Notes under the pieces: model-generated
The model's database searches: none
Told to the model about the DNA's origin: nothing
The model's input: the letters and a program-made list of their open reading frames with translations, nothing else
In this document: positions 26,985-35,941 of the stretch, piece after piece
Position numbering within the stretch: position 1 is the stretch's first letter
How the letters are laid out: every line of letters starts with the position of its first letter
Assembly (NCBI GenBank): GCA_946480835.1
Contig: CAMLLC010000004.1
Span: 1-64,000, forward strand
DNA length: 64,000 bases
Origin: Entomomonas sp945283395
GTDB lineage: Bacteria > Pseudomonadota > Gammaproteobacteria > Pseudomonadales > Pseudomonadaceae
Direction of reading: 5' to 3'
Position numbers and translations under genes: made by a program

Positions 26985-27515
26985 GTGACAATTATTTTGG
27001 GTATAGACCCAGGTTCACGCCTTACTGGCTTTGGTGTTATCCGAGAAGATGGTAGGCGCTTAGAATATATAGCTTCTGGTTGTATCCGTACTCCGGAGGG
27101 TTTGCTACAGAATCGTTTACAAGCTGTATTTCGAGGTGTAACTGAGGTTATACAAACGTATCAGCCTGATACCATGGGAATAGAACAGGTCTTTATGGCT
27201 AAAAGTGCTGACTCTGCTTTAAAGTTAGGACAGGCCAGAGGTGCTGCTATAGTCGCAGGTGCCGAGGCTGGGCTTGAAGTATTAGAATATAGTGCAAGAC
27301 AGGTTAAAAAAACTGTTACTGGCACAGGGGCTGCTGATAAAGAACAAGTGATGCAAATGGTCATGTATTTGCTGAGATTGGTAAAACGACCTCAAGTTGA
27401 TGCTTCTGATGCTTTGGCCATTGCGCTATGCCATGCTCATCACCGTCAAACTTTAATTCAGTTAGGGTTGGATAAAGCAAAAAGGCGACGCGGTCGGTTA
27501 CGGTTATCTATATAA
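26985..27515 (+). CDS. ruvC: Holliday junction endonuclease RuvC
   Basis: A 176-residue RNase H-fold resolvase that cuts four-way DNA junctions as a dimer. The acidic catalytic residues are visible: Asp in ILGIDPGSRLTGFG near the N-terminus, Glu in MGIEQVFMAKSADSALKLG, and the aspartate pair in QVDASDALAIALCHAHH. It starts with GTG at 26985 after a GAGGG site. It is followed 17 bases later by ruvA. Confidence 0.97.
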   Translation: MTIILGIDPGSRLTGFGVIREDGRRLEYIASGCIRTPEGLLQNRLQAVFRGVTEVIQTYQPDTMGIEQVFMAKSADSALKLGQARGAAIVAGAEAGLEVLEYSARQVKKTVTGTGAADKEQVMQMVMYLLRLVKRPQVDASDALAIALCHAHHRQTLIQLGLDKAKRRRGRLRLSI

Positions 27516-27532
27516 GATAAGAGGAAGATTCG

Positions 27533-28141
27533 TTGATAGGTCGGTTACGAGGTGCATTAGCAGAAAAACAGCCCCCTCATTTATTAATAGATGTTAATGG
27601 AGTAGGGTATGCTGTTGAAGTTCCTATGAGCACATATTATCAACTTCCTGGCTTAAATGACGATGTAACGTTATATATTCATTATGTAGTTAGAGAAGAC
27701 GCCCATTTACTTTATGGTTTTTATGAAAAAAAAGAGCGTGAGTTATTCAGAGAATTGATCCGTTTAAATGGAGTAGGTCCAAAACTTGCGTTGGCTTTAA
27801 TGTCTAGCCTGTCAGTTAATGAGATGGTAGAGGTAGTTCGCCAACAAAATGTAGCAGCACTGACAAAGATCCCCGGAGTAGGCAAGAAAACAGCTGAACG
27901 ATTATTAATTGAGTTAAAAGATAGATTTAAATCTTGGCAGCCTAGTGATGTAGTTACCTCATTAGCTGAGGAAATAGGCGTGGCCACTATGGTTACTAGC
28001 GCTGAGGCGGACGCAGTTAGTGCCTTAATTGCTTTAGGATACAAACCGCCTGAGGCTAGTAGAGCTGTATCGCTAGTAGCTGATAAGGATAGCCTATCTA
28101 GTGAAGAATTAATACGGCGTGCATTAAAAGGTAAAGGTTAA
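27533..28141 (+). CDS. ruvA: Holliday junction branch migration protein RuvA
   Basis: A 202-residue protein that clamps four-way junctions and loads RuvB. It begins MIGRLRGAL, the usual family start, which fixes the TTG at 27533 as the initiation codon behind a GAGGAAG site. The two helix-hairpin-helix elements are in LNGVGPKLALALM and IPGVGKKTAERLL. The C-terminal domain (DAVSALIALGYKPPEA) contacts RuvB. Its stop lies two bases before the ruvB ATG. Confidence 0.97.
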   Translation: MIGRLRGALAEKQPPHLLIDVNGVGYAVEVPMSTYYQLPGLNDDVTLYIHYVVREDAHLLYGFYEKKERELFRELIRLNGVGPKLALALMSSLSVNEMVEVVRQQNVAALTKIPGVGKKTAERLLIELKDRFKSWQPSDVVTSLAEEIGVATMVTSAEADAVSALIALGYKPPEASRAVSLVADKDSLSSEELIRRALKGKG

Positions 28142-28143
28142 TA

Positions 28144-29187
28144 ATGATAGAGCCGGATCGTTTTCTTTCTGCTAATGCTCGAGACAAGGACGAGCTACAA
28201 GATAAAGCTGTTAGACCTCATATGTTGAGTGATTATATAGGTCAGCGGGTTGTAAGAGAGCAAATGGAACTTTTTATCAAGGCAGCTAGAGCTAGACAAG
28301 AGTCGTTAGACCATACGTTAATTTTCGGTCCGCCAGGTTTGGGAAAAACTACGTTGGCTAATATTATAGCTAATGAGATGGGAGTATCAGTTAAAAGTAC
28401 GTCTGGCCCTGTTCTTGAAAAAGCAGGAGATTTAGCTGCTTTGCTTACCAATTTAGAACCAGGTGATGTGTTATTTGTTGATGAAATTCATCGTCTTTCG
28501 CCTGTGGTTGAAGAGGTACTTTATCCAGCAATGGAAGATTTTCAATTGGATATTATGATAGGTGAAGGCCCTGCAGCACGTTCTATCAAATTAGATCTAC
28601 CTCCTTTTACTTTAGTAGGAGCTACCACCAGAGCTGGTATGTTAACAAATCCTTTACGGGATAGGTTTGGTATTGTCCAACGCTTAGAATTTTACGAAAT
28701 TGCTGACTTAGCCACTATTGTTACTAGATCTGCTAATATTTTGAAAATACCTATTGAGCCAGAAGGTGCTTTAGAAATTGCTAAACGTTCAAGAGGTACT
28801 CCCCGTATTGCTAACAGGATTTTACGTAGGGTCAGAGATTATGCTGAAGTAAAAGGCCAAGGTATTATTACAAAATATATTGCAGATCAAGCACTTAATA
28901 TGCTAGATGTAGATGAAAAAGGTTTTGATCATCTTGATAGGCGTTTATTGCTCACTATGATTGATAAGTTTGACGGAGGCCCAGTAGGTTTAGATAATCT
29001 AGCGGCTGCAATTAGCGAGGAGCGCAATACCATTGAAGATGTTTTAGAACCGTACCTTATACAACAAGGTTTTATTATGCGGACCCCTAGAGGGAGAATG
29101 GTAACTCGACATGCTTATATGCATTTTGGCTTAAATATCCCTAAAAAAATAGGGGAATCTACTACCTCAGATTTGTTTAATAAGTAA
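28144..29187 (+). CDS. ruvB: Holliday junction branch migration ATPase RuvB
   Basis: A 347-residue AAA+ motor that drives branch migration with RuvA. Walker A is GPPGLGKTTLA, Walker B LFVDEIHRLS, sensor 1 GATTRAGML, and the arginine finger region PLRDRFGIVQRL. The C-terminal winged helix ends with PRGRMVTRHAYMHFG. The start at 28144 follows the ruvA stop by two bases, suggesting coupled translation. It closes the ruvCAB unit; ybgC follows after 60 bases. Confidence 0.97.
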   Translation: MIEPDRFLSANARDKDELQDKAVRPHMLSDYIGQRVVREQMELFIKAARARQESLDHTLIFGPPGLGKTTLANIIANEMGVSVKSTSGPVLEKAGDLAALLTNLEPGDVLFVDEIHRLSPVVEEVLYPAMEDFQLDIMIGEGPAARSIKLDLPPFTLVGATTRAGMLTNPLRDRFGIVQRLEFYEIADLATIVTRSANILKIPIEPEGALEIAKRSRGTPRIANRILRRVRDYAEVKGQGIITKYIADQALNMLDVDEKGFDHLDRRLLLTMIDKFDGGPVGLDNLAAAISEERNTIEDVLEPYLIQQGFIMRTPRGRMVTRHAYMHFGLNIPKKIGESTTSDLFNK

Positions 29188-29247
29188 AATAGATTTATTA
29201 AAATTCATCTTTTATTCATTGTTTATTAGCTGAAATGGTTCTACAGT

Positions 29248-29673
29248 ATGCAACCAGAAAATAGACAGGCTATTTTTAGTCAAACTTATCGTGTTTACTA
29301 TGAGGACACCGATGCAGGTGGCGTTATTTACCATAGCAATTATCTAAAATTTATGGAGCGCGTACGTACTGAGTGGCTTAGAGTATTAGGCTTCTCACAA
29401 TATGAAATGGCTAAACAACAAATATTATTTGTGGTTCATTCTTTAACCATGCGCTACATAATGCCAGGTCGGTTGGATGATGAGTTATTAGTGACGGCTA
29501 CTATTAAAGAATTAAAGCGAGCTAGCTTAGTTTTTTTTCAGCAAGTTCGCCGGTTAGTAGATGATGTATTGTTATGTGAAGGTGAGATAAAAGTCACATC
29601 TATCAATGGCAGTACGTTTAAATCTATTGCATTACCCAAAAATTTTGCAGAGAAATTTGCATTAGGTCAGTAG
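29248..29673 (+). CDS. ybgC: Tol-Pal-associated acyl-CoA thioesterase
   Basis: A 141-residue hot-dog-fold thioesterase. The catalytic aspartate lies in YYEDTDAGGVIYHSNYLKFM, a hallmark of the 4-hydroxybenzoyl-CoA thioesterase subgroup. YbgC hydrolyses acyl-CoA or acyl-ACP and associates with phospholipid synthesis enzymes at the membrane; it is always first in the Tol-Pal operon. The tolQ start is 11 bases downstream. Confidence 0.95.
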   Translation: MQPENRQAIFSQTYRVYYEDTDAGGVIYHSNYLKFMERVRTEWLRVLGFSQYEMAKQQILFVVHSLTMRYIMPGRLDDELLVTATIKELKRASLVFFQQVRRLVDDVLLCEGEIKVTSINGSTFKSIALPKNFAEKFALGQ

Positions 29674-29684
29674 GAGAATAAGCT

Positions 29685-30377
29685 GTGCCAACAACTGCTC
29701 ATGATATGTCGTTGTGGGGATTAGTTACTCAAGCCACATGGGTTGTACAACTCATAATGTTAGCTTTGCTATCGGCTTCTATCTTATCATGGATTATGAT
29801 TTTTCAACGTAGTAAAGTGATGAGTACGGCAAAGAAAGGTCTTGAAGAATTTGAGGATCAATTTTGGTCAGGTATGGATTTATCTAAACTCTATAGGCAG
29901 GTCTCTAATGATCCTGATCCTGATAATGGTGTCGAGCAAATATTTAAGGCTGGTTTTAAAGAGTTCTCAAGATTAAGCCAACTACCAGGTATGGAGCCAG
30001 ATGCTATTACTGTAGGTACACAGCGTGCTATGCGTGTAGCTATAGCAAAAGAAGAAGAAAAATTACAAAATAATTTACCTTTTTTAGCTACGGTAGGTTC
30101 TACTAGCCCATATGTCGGATTATTTGGTACTGTCTGGGGAATTATGCATGCCTTTATAGGGCTTGCTAATGTGCAACAAGCTACGCTTTCTACCGTTGCT
30201 CCAGGTATTGCCGAAGCTTTAATTGCTACGGCTATAGGCTTATTTGCTGCAATACCTGCGGTAGTTGGGTACAACCGTTTTGCTGCTAAATCAGAAACCT
30301 TATTAGGTCGCTATGAAACGTTTGCAGAAGAGTTTCAAGCTATTTTACATCGTAAAGTACATTCATTTAATGATTGA
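29685..30377 (+). CDS. tolQ: Tol-Pal system inner-membrane motor protein TolQ
   Basis: A 230-residue protein with three membrane segments: near residues 20-40 (VVQLIMLALLSASILSWIMI), about 135-155 (LFGTVWGIMHAFIGL region) and about 165-190 (IAEALIATAIGLFAAIPAVV). With TolR it forms the proton-driven motor that energises TolA for outer-membrane constriction at division. The start is GTG at 29685 after GGAGAA. Its stop overlaps the region just before the tolR start, so the genes are coupled. Confidence 0.96.
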   Translation: MPTTAHDMSLWGLVTQATWVVQLIMLALLSASILSWIMIFQRSKVMSTAKKGLEEFEDQFWSGMDLSKLYRQVSNDPDPDNGVEQIFKAGFKEFSRLSQLPGMEPDAITVGTQRAMRVAIAKEEEKLQNNLPFLATVGSTSPYVGLFGTVWGIMHAFIGLANVQQATLSTVAPGIAEALIATAIGLFAAIPAVVGYNRFAAKSETLLGRYETFAEEFQAILHRKVHSFND

Positions 30378-30391
30378 AGAGGTCACTTGCT

Positions 30392-30841
30392 GTGTCCAGA
30401 CGTAATAAGCGTAAACCTGTAGCTGAAATGAATGTTGTACCCTATATAGATGTGATGTTGGTGTTGTTAGTCATTTTTATGGTGACAGCTCCTATGCTTA
30501 ATCAAGGAGTGCAAGTAGATTTACCGAAGGTTACCAGTGAACCATTACCTTCAGATACAAAGAATAAAATATTAACTGTGTCTGTTAAAGCCGATCATAG
30601 TTATTATTTATCTTATGGAGATGGTGTAGATAATACGGGAGCAGGTGAAAAAGCTATTTCTCTAGCAGATATGACAAAACGTGTGATGGCTATCATAACA
30701 GCACCAAATAATAGAGGTAGTCAAGTTTTTGTAAGGGGTGATGAAAAAGCTCCTTACGGATTTGTAATGGAGGCTATGTCAGCGCTACAACAAGCTGGTG
30801 TAGATAAGGTAGGATTAGTCACCGAGGCTCCTAATGGCTAA
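30392..30841 (+). CDS. tolR: Tol-Pal system protein TolR
   Basis: A 149-residue single-pass protein of the ExbD/TolR family. The membrane helix carries the proton-channel aspartate in NVVPYIDVMLVLLVIFMVTA. The GTG at 30392 (MSRRNKRKPVAEMN) is preferred to the TTG at 30374 because a GAAGAGG site precedes it and Pseudomonas TolR starts at the same point. The periplasmic domain follows. The stop overlaps the tolA start by eight bases. Confidence 0.95.
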   Translation: MSRRNKRKPVAEMNVVPYIDVMLVLLVIFMVTAPMLNQGVQVDLPKVTSEPLPSDTKNKILTVSVKADHSYYLSYGDGVDNTGAGEKAISLADMTKRVMAIITAPNNRGSQVFVRGDEKAPYGFVMEAMSALQQAGVDKVGLVTEAPNG

Positions 30842-31862
30842 GCGATTAATCTCCTCAGAGAATTATTCCATCCCTGTGTTTCTAGCTATCCTACTCCATA
30901 TATTAGTATTAGGTGGTTTTTTTATAGTATGGTCTAGCACTCCTGAAATGCCTGTTGCAAAACCTACCATGATAGCAACCCTTTATGATGTTCAATCAAA
31001 AAGCCCAGCCGCAACTCAAAGTGATAAAAAACTTGCTGGAGAAAATAGCCAAACTAAAGCTCCTGCTGCCACAAAAGATCAATTGGCTAGTCAGGCTGAA
31101 GAACAGCAAAAAATAGCAGATCAACAAGCTGAAGCTAAGAGAGGAGCTGAAGAGAAGGTTAAAGCAGAAAAGGCTAATAAAGATGCTGAAGAGAAGGCTA
31201 AAATAGAAAGAGCTAAAGCAGAAAAGGCTAATAAAGATGCTGAAGAGAAGGCTAAAATAGAGAAAGCTAAATCAGACAAGGCCAAGAAAGATGCTGAAGA
31301 GAAGGCTAAAATAGAGAAAGCTAAAGCAGACAAGGCTAAGAAAGATGCTGAAGAGAAGGCTAAAATAGAAAAAGCTAAAGCAGACAAGGCTAAGAAAAAT
31401 GCTGAAGAGAAAGCTAAAGCAGACAAGGCCAAAAAAGATGCTGAACAGAAAGCAAAAGCAGTTGAAGCTGCTCGTAAGGGGAAAGAAGCAAAAGAGGCAG
31501 CAGCTTTAGCGGATTTGTTAGGAGATAAAATAGAGCTAGAAACAACTAAAGGTGATGCACAAGGTGATAAGCTGATAGGTAGTTTGGATGATTTAGTTAA
31601 ACAATTAGTACAAGATAACTGGACTGAATTAGGTAATCCTGCTCCTGGTACTAGGGTAGAATTAACTATTCAAATGATACCTGACGGAACTATTACTAAT
31701 GTAACTGTTAGACATAGTAGTGGTAATGCTGCTTTTGATGCATCAGCAGTAACAGCCGCTAAAAATGTAGGACGAGTGCCTCAAATACAGAAGTTAGATA
31801 TCTACACCTTTAATCAACTTTATAGGCAAAGAACATTTATTTTTACAGCAAAGGGTTCGTAA
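30834..31862 (+). CDS. tolA: Tol-Pal envelope-spanning protein TolA
   Basis: A 342-residue protein. The N-terminal membrane helix (about residues 14-35, FLAILLHILVLGGFFIVW) is followed by a long alanine/lysine/glutamate coiled coil (about residues 90-225) and a C-terminal globular domain (from about 240) that contacts TolB and Pal. The coiled coil contains four consecutive 18-residue repeats of the form KDAEEKAKIEKAKADKAK, encoded by near-identical 54-bp units. The ATG at 30834 lies inside the end of tolR. The chain transmits TolQR force to the outer membrane. Confidence 0.96.
   Translation: MAKRLISSENYSIPVFLAILLHILVLGGFFIVWSSTPEMPVAKPTMIATLYDVQSKSPAATQSDKKLAGENSQTKAPAATKDQLASQAEEQQKIADQQAEAKRGAEEKVKAEKANKDAEEKAKIERAKAEKANKDAEEKAKIEKAKSDKAKKDAEEKAKIEKAKADKAKKDAEEKAKIEKAKADKAKKNAEEKAKADKAKKDAEQKAKAVEAARKGKEAKEAAALADLLGDKIELETTKGDAQGDKLIGSLDDLVKQLVQDNWTELGNPAPGTRVELTIQMIPDGTITNVTVRHSSGNAAFDASAVTAAKNVGRVPQIQKLDIYTFNQLYRQRTFIFTAKGS
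31176..31391 (+). repeat. Four tandem 54-bp repeats within tolA
   Basis: Units start at 31176, 31230, 31284 and 31338 and each encodes 18 residues beginning NKDAEEKAK or KKDAEEKAK. A partial, more diverged unit follows from 31392. Because each unit is 18 codons, gain or loss keeps the frame but changes coiled-coil length. Confidence 0.9.
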
Positions 31863-31864
31863 CA

Positions 31865-33142
31865 GTGAAAAAATTAATTTATATTCTTTTATTACCATTG
31901 TTGTTTTGTACTTCAGTGACTAATGCAGCAGATGCAATTTTAATTGATGGAGGTAGTAACAAGGCTATCTCTATTGCAGTAGTCCCTTTTGCTAGCGAGG
32001 GTGAAATTTCAGTAGCAAATATTATAGGAAATGATCTATATAATTCAGGTTTATTTGAAGCTTTACCTAGGCAAAATATGTTAAGTACACCTCATACCCC
32101 TAATGAGGTAGCTTTTAGGGATTGGAGTTCGGTTAATACACAATATTTATTAATAGGAAGTTTGATCAATAGTGGAGATAGAATTCAAGCTCAATATTAT
32201 TTATATAATGTGACTTCACAACAACTGGTGACAAGTGGTAGCGCTGCTGCTAACACTAACGGTCAAGTGCGGCAGCTAGCTCATTATATAGCAGACCAAG
32301 TTTTTTCAAAAATAACAGGTATTCAAGGAGCATTTTCTACTAAACTACTTTATGTTACTGCTAGCGGTAATGATAGTTATTCGTTACAAATGGCCGATTA
32401 TGATGGGGCTAATTCAGTTACTTTATTAAATTCTAAAGAACCTATTCTGTCTCCTAGGTTTTCTCCAGATAATAGCAAGGTACTCTATGTATCTTTTGAA
32501 ACAAAACGTCCTCGTATTTATTTACAAGACATTGCTACAGGCAGTAGAGAAAAGTTAACAGATTATGTAGGATTAAATGGTGCCCCTACTTGGTCGCCTG
32601 ATGGTCAGCAAATGGCCTTTGTTTTGTCTAAAGATGGCAATCCAGAACTTTACATTATGAATTTAGCTAGTCGTTCAGCAAGACGTCTGACTAATAATAG
32701 TGCTATTGATACCGAACCTTTTTGGGGGAAAAGTGGCAGTATCATTTATTTTACCTCTGATAGAGGAGGTAACCCACAGATTTACAAAATAAATGTAAAT
32801 AGTGGTATGACCGATAGAGTTACTGCTACAGGTAATTATAATGCTAATCCAAAATTATCAGCCGATGAAAGTATGTTGGTAATGGTGCATCGTCAAGATG
32901 GCTATCGCAATTTTATGATAGCAGCGCAGAATTTAAGAACGGGTAGAGTTAAGATATTATCTAATACTAATTTAGATGATGCACCTACTATTGCCCCTAA
33001 TGGAACAATGGTTATTTATGCAACAAGAAAACAAAATAAAGGGGCATTAGTGTTAGCCTCTATTAATGGTCGTGTTCGTGTAGAGATACCAACTAATAAT
33101 GGTGATGCACGAGAACCCTCGTGGTCATCTTATACTAAGTAA
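31865..33142 (+). CDS. tolB: Tol-Pal periplasmic protein TolB
   Basis: A 425-residue periplasmic protein with a signal peptide (MKKLIYILLLPLLFCTSVTNA, cleaved before ADA). The N-terminal domain (to about residue 160) is followed by a six-bladed beta propeller, seen as repeated SPDxxxxxY/F and DIATG-type strands such as PTWSPDGQQMAFVLSKDGNP. TolB binds Pal and hands it to TolA. The start is GTG at 31865, just after the tolA stop. Length is normal. Confidence 0.96.
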   Translation: MKKLIYILLLPLLFCTSVTNAADAILIDGGSNKAISIAVVPFASEGEISVANIIGNDLYNSGLFEALPRQNMLSTPHTPNEVAFRDWSSVNTQYLLIGSLINSGDRIQAQYYLYNVTSQQLVTSGSAAANTNGQVRQLAHYIADQVFSKITGIQGAFSTKLLYVTASGNDSYSLQMADYDGANSVTLLNSKEPILSPRFSPDNSKVLYVSFETKRPRIYLQDIATGSREKLTDYVGLNGAPTWSPDGQQMAFVLSKDGNPELYIMNLASRSARRLTNNSAIDTEPFWGKSGSIIYFTSDRGGNPQIYKINVNSGMTDRVTATGNYNANPKLSADESMLVMVHRQDGYRNFMIAAQNLRTGRVKILSNTNLDDAPTIAPNGTMVIYATRKQNKGALVLASINGRVRVEIPTNNGDAREPSWSSYTK

Positions 33143-33179
33143 GTCGTTATATTAACTCAATTAACATTGGAGCTGTAGA

Positions 33180-33701
33180 ATGAAATTAATTAAATTGATG
33201 CTATTATCTTTTTGTATGGCGGTAATGGTTGGTTGTGGTTCTAACTCTACTACAGATGAAAGCAGTGGAGCCGATGGTGGAGCTAATGGTTCTGGTTTCG
33301 ATAGTGGAGTGGGTACTAATGGTGTAGGTGGTGGTACTATTAATGGTTTAACACCTGAAGAAATGGAAGCATTGCGCCAAATTACTGTATTCTATTTCAA
33401 TTATGATAGTTCGGATTTGCAACCAGATGCTATGAAAGCATTGGATGTTCATGCGCATGACTTAATGCAAAATGGTCGTCACATTGTTTTACAAGGCCAT
33501 ACTGATGAACGCGGTACTCGTGAGTATAATATGGCGTTAGGCGAACGTCGTGCCAATGCAGTTAAAAGTTATCTCACTATGCAAGGGGTATCTCCTTCAC
33601 AAATCGAAGTAGTCTCTTATGGTAAAGAACATCCAGCAGTGAATGGTCATGATGAAAATGCTTGGTCTAAGAATCGTCGCGTAGAATTGAAGTTTCAATA
33701 A
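33180..33701 (+). CDS. pal: Peptidoglycan-associated lipoprotein Pal
   Basis: A 173-residue lipoprotein. The lipobox is MVGCGSN with the acylated cysteine at residue 20. A glycine-rich linker (SSGADGGANGSGFDSG and on) leads to the OmpA-type peptidoglycan-binding domain, with FYFNYDSSDLQPDA, LQGHTDERGTREYNMALGER and YGKEHP. Pal anchors the outer membrane to peptidoglycan. It sits 37 bases after tolB. Confidence 0.97.
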   Translation: MKLIKLMLLSFCMAVMVGCGSNSTTDESSGADGGANGSGFDSGVGTNGVGGGTINGLTPEEMEALRQITVFYFNYDSSDLQPDAMKALDVHAHDLMQNGRHIVLQGHTDERGTREYNMALGERRANAVKSYLTMQGVSPSQIEVVSYGKEHPAVNGHDENAWSKNRRVELKFQ

Positions 33702-33710
33702 AGGTAATAA

Positions 33711-34439
33711 ATGATGATAAAGAAGAGTTGGTTAATTGGATATGTTATAAGTTGTTTCCCTCTTGTTAGTTTAGGACAAATAGCAAGTTCAGATGATACT
33801 AACGCTTCTTTGTCTGGTCAGGCACAAGTGTTTATGCAGTTGCAGCAGTTACAAAATCAAGTGGCGCAGTTAAGAGGCCAGTTAGAAGAGCAGCAAATGC
33901 AAATTAAACAAATGCAGCAAGAAAATTTAGAGCGTTATCAAGATATTGATAAGCGTCTTGCTAATAATGTACCCCAAAATTCATCAATAGTTCCCACTAG
34001 TAGTGAGGCGATAGACGCTAATACAACTTTATCACCTCCTGCTATTAATACGCCTGCTGATCCTAAGAAAGAGAAGATATATTATGATGCAGTTTTTGGT
34101 CTGATTCAAAAGAAAGATTATCCTAAAGCTGCTCAGGCGTTTAATGCCTTTCTAAACAAATTCCCTAATAGCCAATATGCTGGTAATGCTCAATATTGGT
34201 TAGCTGAAGTCAATTTAGCTCAAGGTGAAACTAAGGCTGCAAGTGATAACTTTAATAAAGTATTACAACTATACCCTAAGCATCCCAAAGTGCCTGACGC
34301 TATGTATAAATTAGCTGATATTCAACAGCGATTAGGTAACAAAGCTAAAGCAAAAGAATTATATAATGGGGTTATAACTAACTATCCTTATAGTTCCGCG
34401 GCTACCTTAGCTAAGCGTAGTTTACAATCTTTAAATTAA
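33711..34439 (+). CDS. cpoB: Cell division coordinator CpoB (YbgF)
   Basis: A 242-residue periplasmic protein with a signal peptide, an N-terminal coiled coil (VFMQLQQLQNQVAQLRGQLE) that drives trimerisation, a Pro/Ser/Thr-rich linker, and a C-terminal TPR domain with three repeats (from YYDAVFGLIQKKDYPKAAQ). CpoB links Tol-Pal constriction to peptidoglycan synthesis. The start could be either of two adjacent ATGs at 33711 and 33714. It ends the Tol-Pal operon and is followed by a terminator. Confidence 0.94.
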   Translation: MMIKKSWLIGYVISCFPLVSLGQIASSDDTNASLSGQAQVFMQLQQLQNQVAQLRGQLEEQQMQIKQMQQENLERYQDIDKRLANNVPQNSSIVPTSSEAIDANTTLSPPAINTPADPKKEKIYYDAVFGLIQKKDYPKAAQAFNAFLNKFPNSQYAGNAQYWLAEVNLAQGETKAASDNFNKVLQLYPKHPKVPDAMYKLADIQQRLGNKAKAKELYNGVITNYPYSSAATLAKRSLQSLN

Positions 34440-34479
34440 TTATTGGTTATCAAAAACCAATTTATTATCTTAGGTAATT

Positions 34480-34508
34480 GCCTTTACAAAGTTAAAGGCT
34501 GTTTTTTT
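34480..34508 (+). terminator. Rho-independent terminator after cpoB
   Basis: A 6-bp stem GCCTTT/AAAGGC with an 8-base loop, followed by TG and seven T residues. It lies 40 bases after the cpoB stop and separates Tol-Pal from queE. Confidence 0.75.
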
Positions 34509-34555
34509 GCAACGGAGTCGGATGGCCTGTTCTGCTGTTACGACCGGAGCTTATC

Positions 34556-35197
34556 ATGAATTTACGTGTTACAGAAATATTCTACTCATTGCAAGGTGAA
34601 GCACGAACAATGGGTAGACCTACTCTATTTATTCGTTTAACAGGATGCCCTTTACGATGTTTATACTGCGATACTGCCTATGCTTATAAAGGGGGAAAGC
34701 AAATTGCGCTCACTACTATTTTAAAGCAGGTAGCTGATTATAATCCTCAATATATATGTGTAACAGGTGGAGAGCCTTTGGCCCAACCTAATTGTCTGTT
34801 ATTACTTAAACTCTTATGTGATGAAGGTTATGAAGTATCATTAGAAACAAGTGGTGCACTAGATATTTCAAAAGTAGATAGTAGAGTAAGTAGGATAGTT
34901 GATTTAAAAACGCCCGATTCAGGTGAGGTTAAGCGTAATTATTATGATAATATGCATCTTTTAACAGCGAATGATCAAGTAAAGTTTGTAATCTGTTCAA
35001 GAAAAGATTACGAGTGGGCTAAAGTTCAATTAATTGAATATGATCTGGCTAAAAAGGTTTCTGAGATACTTTTTTCTCCTAGTTACCAACAGATAAAAGC
35101 CCAAGATTTAGCTAATTGGATTGTTGAGGATAATCTTCCTGTTCGTTTTCAATTACAATTACATAAAATACTTTGGAATGATCAGCCAGGTCACTAA
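34556..35197 (+). CDS. queE: 7-carboxy-7-deazaguanine synthase QueE
   Basis: A 213-residue radical SAM enzyme that contracts the ring of 6-carboxytetrahydropterin to make the 7-deazaguanine core of queuosine. The cluster motif is CPLRCLYC (CX3CX2C) near residue 32, preceded by SLQGEARTMGRPTLFIRL; the glycine-rich SAM motif is CVTGGEPLAQP. The ATG at 34556 follows a CGGAGC site. queC follows after 17 bases, so they form an operon, as in Pseudomonas. Confidence 0.95.
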   Translation: MNLRVTEIFYSLQGEARTMGRPTLFIRLTGCPLRCLYCDTAYAYKGGKQIALTTILKQVADYNPQYICVTGGEPLAQPNCLLLLKLLCDEGYEVSLETSGALDISKVDSRVSRIVDLKTPDSGEVKRNYYDNMHLLTANDQVKFVICSRKDYEWAKVQLIEYDLAKKVSEILFSPSYQQIKAQDLANWIVEDNLPVRFQLQLHKILWNDQPGH

Positions 35198-35214
35198 TAG
35201 GTCTAACAAACAAT

Positions 35215-35889
35215 ATGCAAAAAGCAGTTATTTTATTATCCGGTGGTTTAGATTCTGCTACAGTATTAGCTATCGCTAAAGCAGCAGGTTTTGAATGTTA
35301 TACTATGAGTTTTGATTATGGACAAAGGCATAGGTCAGAACTCAATGCGTCATTGAAGATTTCTAAACAATTAGGTGCTGTAGAGCACAAGATTATTAAA
35401 TTAGGTTTGGACGCTATTGGTGGCTCTGCATTAACTGATAGTAAATTAACTGTACCTGAATTAGCCTCAGAAGGTATACCTATTACTTATGTACCGGCTC
35501 GTAATACCGTTTTTCTATCATTAGCTTTAGGATTTGCTGAAGTTTTATCTGCTCAGGATATTTTTATTGGTGTAAATGCGGTAGACTATTCAGGATATCC
35601 TGATTGTCGCCCAGCATTTATTGAAGCGTTTGAGAAGCTAGCTAATTTGGCAACTAAGGCGGGTGTTGAAGGGAAATCTTTTCATATTCAAGCACCTTTG
35701 CAGAATTGGTCTAAAGCAAAAATCATTCAGCAAGGTGTACAACTTGGTGTTAATTATGCTTTGACAGTTTCATGTTATCAAGCTGACGAGGAAGGTCGAG
35801 CTTGTGGCAGATGTGATAGCTGTAGATTAAGAGCAGCAGGTTTCAAACAAGCGGGTATTGCTGATCCTACCCCTTATTATACAAAATGA
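35215..35889 (+). CDS. queC: 7-cyano-7-deazaguanine synthase QueC
   Basis: A 224-residue ATP-dependent enzyme that turns 7-carboxy-7-deazaguanine into preQ0, using ammonia. The PP-loop is VILLSGGLDSATVLAIA at the N-terminus. The zinc site is formed by the C-terminal cysteines in SCYQADEEGRACGRCDSCRL. Length is typical. It is the second gene of the queEC pair. Confidence 0.96.
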   Translation: MQKAVILLSGGLDSATVLAIAKAAGFECYTMSFDYGQRHRSELNASLKISKQLGAVEHKIIKLGLDAIGGSALTDSKLTVPELASEGIPITYVPARNTVFLSLALGFAEVLSAQDIFIGVNAVDYSGYPDCRPAFIEAFEKLANLATKAGVEGKSFHIQAPLQNWSKAKIIQQGVQLGVNYALTVSCYQADEEGRACGRCDSCRLRAAGFKQAGIADPTPYYTK

Positions 35890-35941
35890 TAATATGGATC
35901 GCAGGGGATTTGAGTGATTAACTGAAAAGGAGAGATGTATT

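Noticed and set aside
31176..31391. CRISPR-like direct repeats
   Set aside because: The units are contiguous without spacers and encode the TolA coiled coil.
31121..31432. Minus-strand frame opposite the tolA repeats
   Set aside because: It is the complement of the lysine/alanine repeat DNA, so it stays open by composition only.
34440..34555. preQ1 riboswitch before queE
   Set aside because: The A-rich tail and short P1 stem of the preQ1-I class are not visible.
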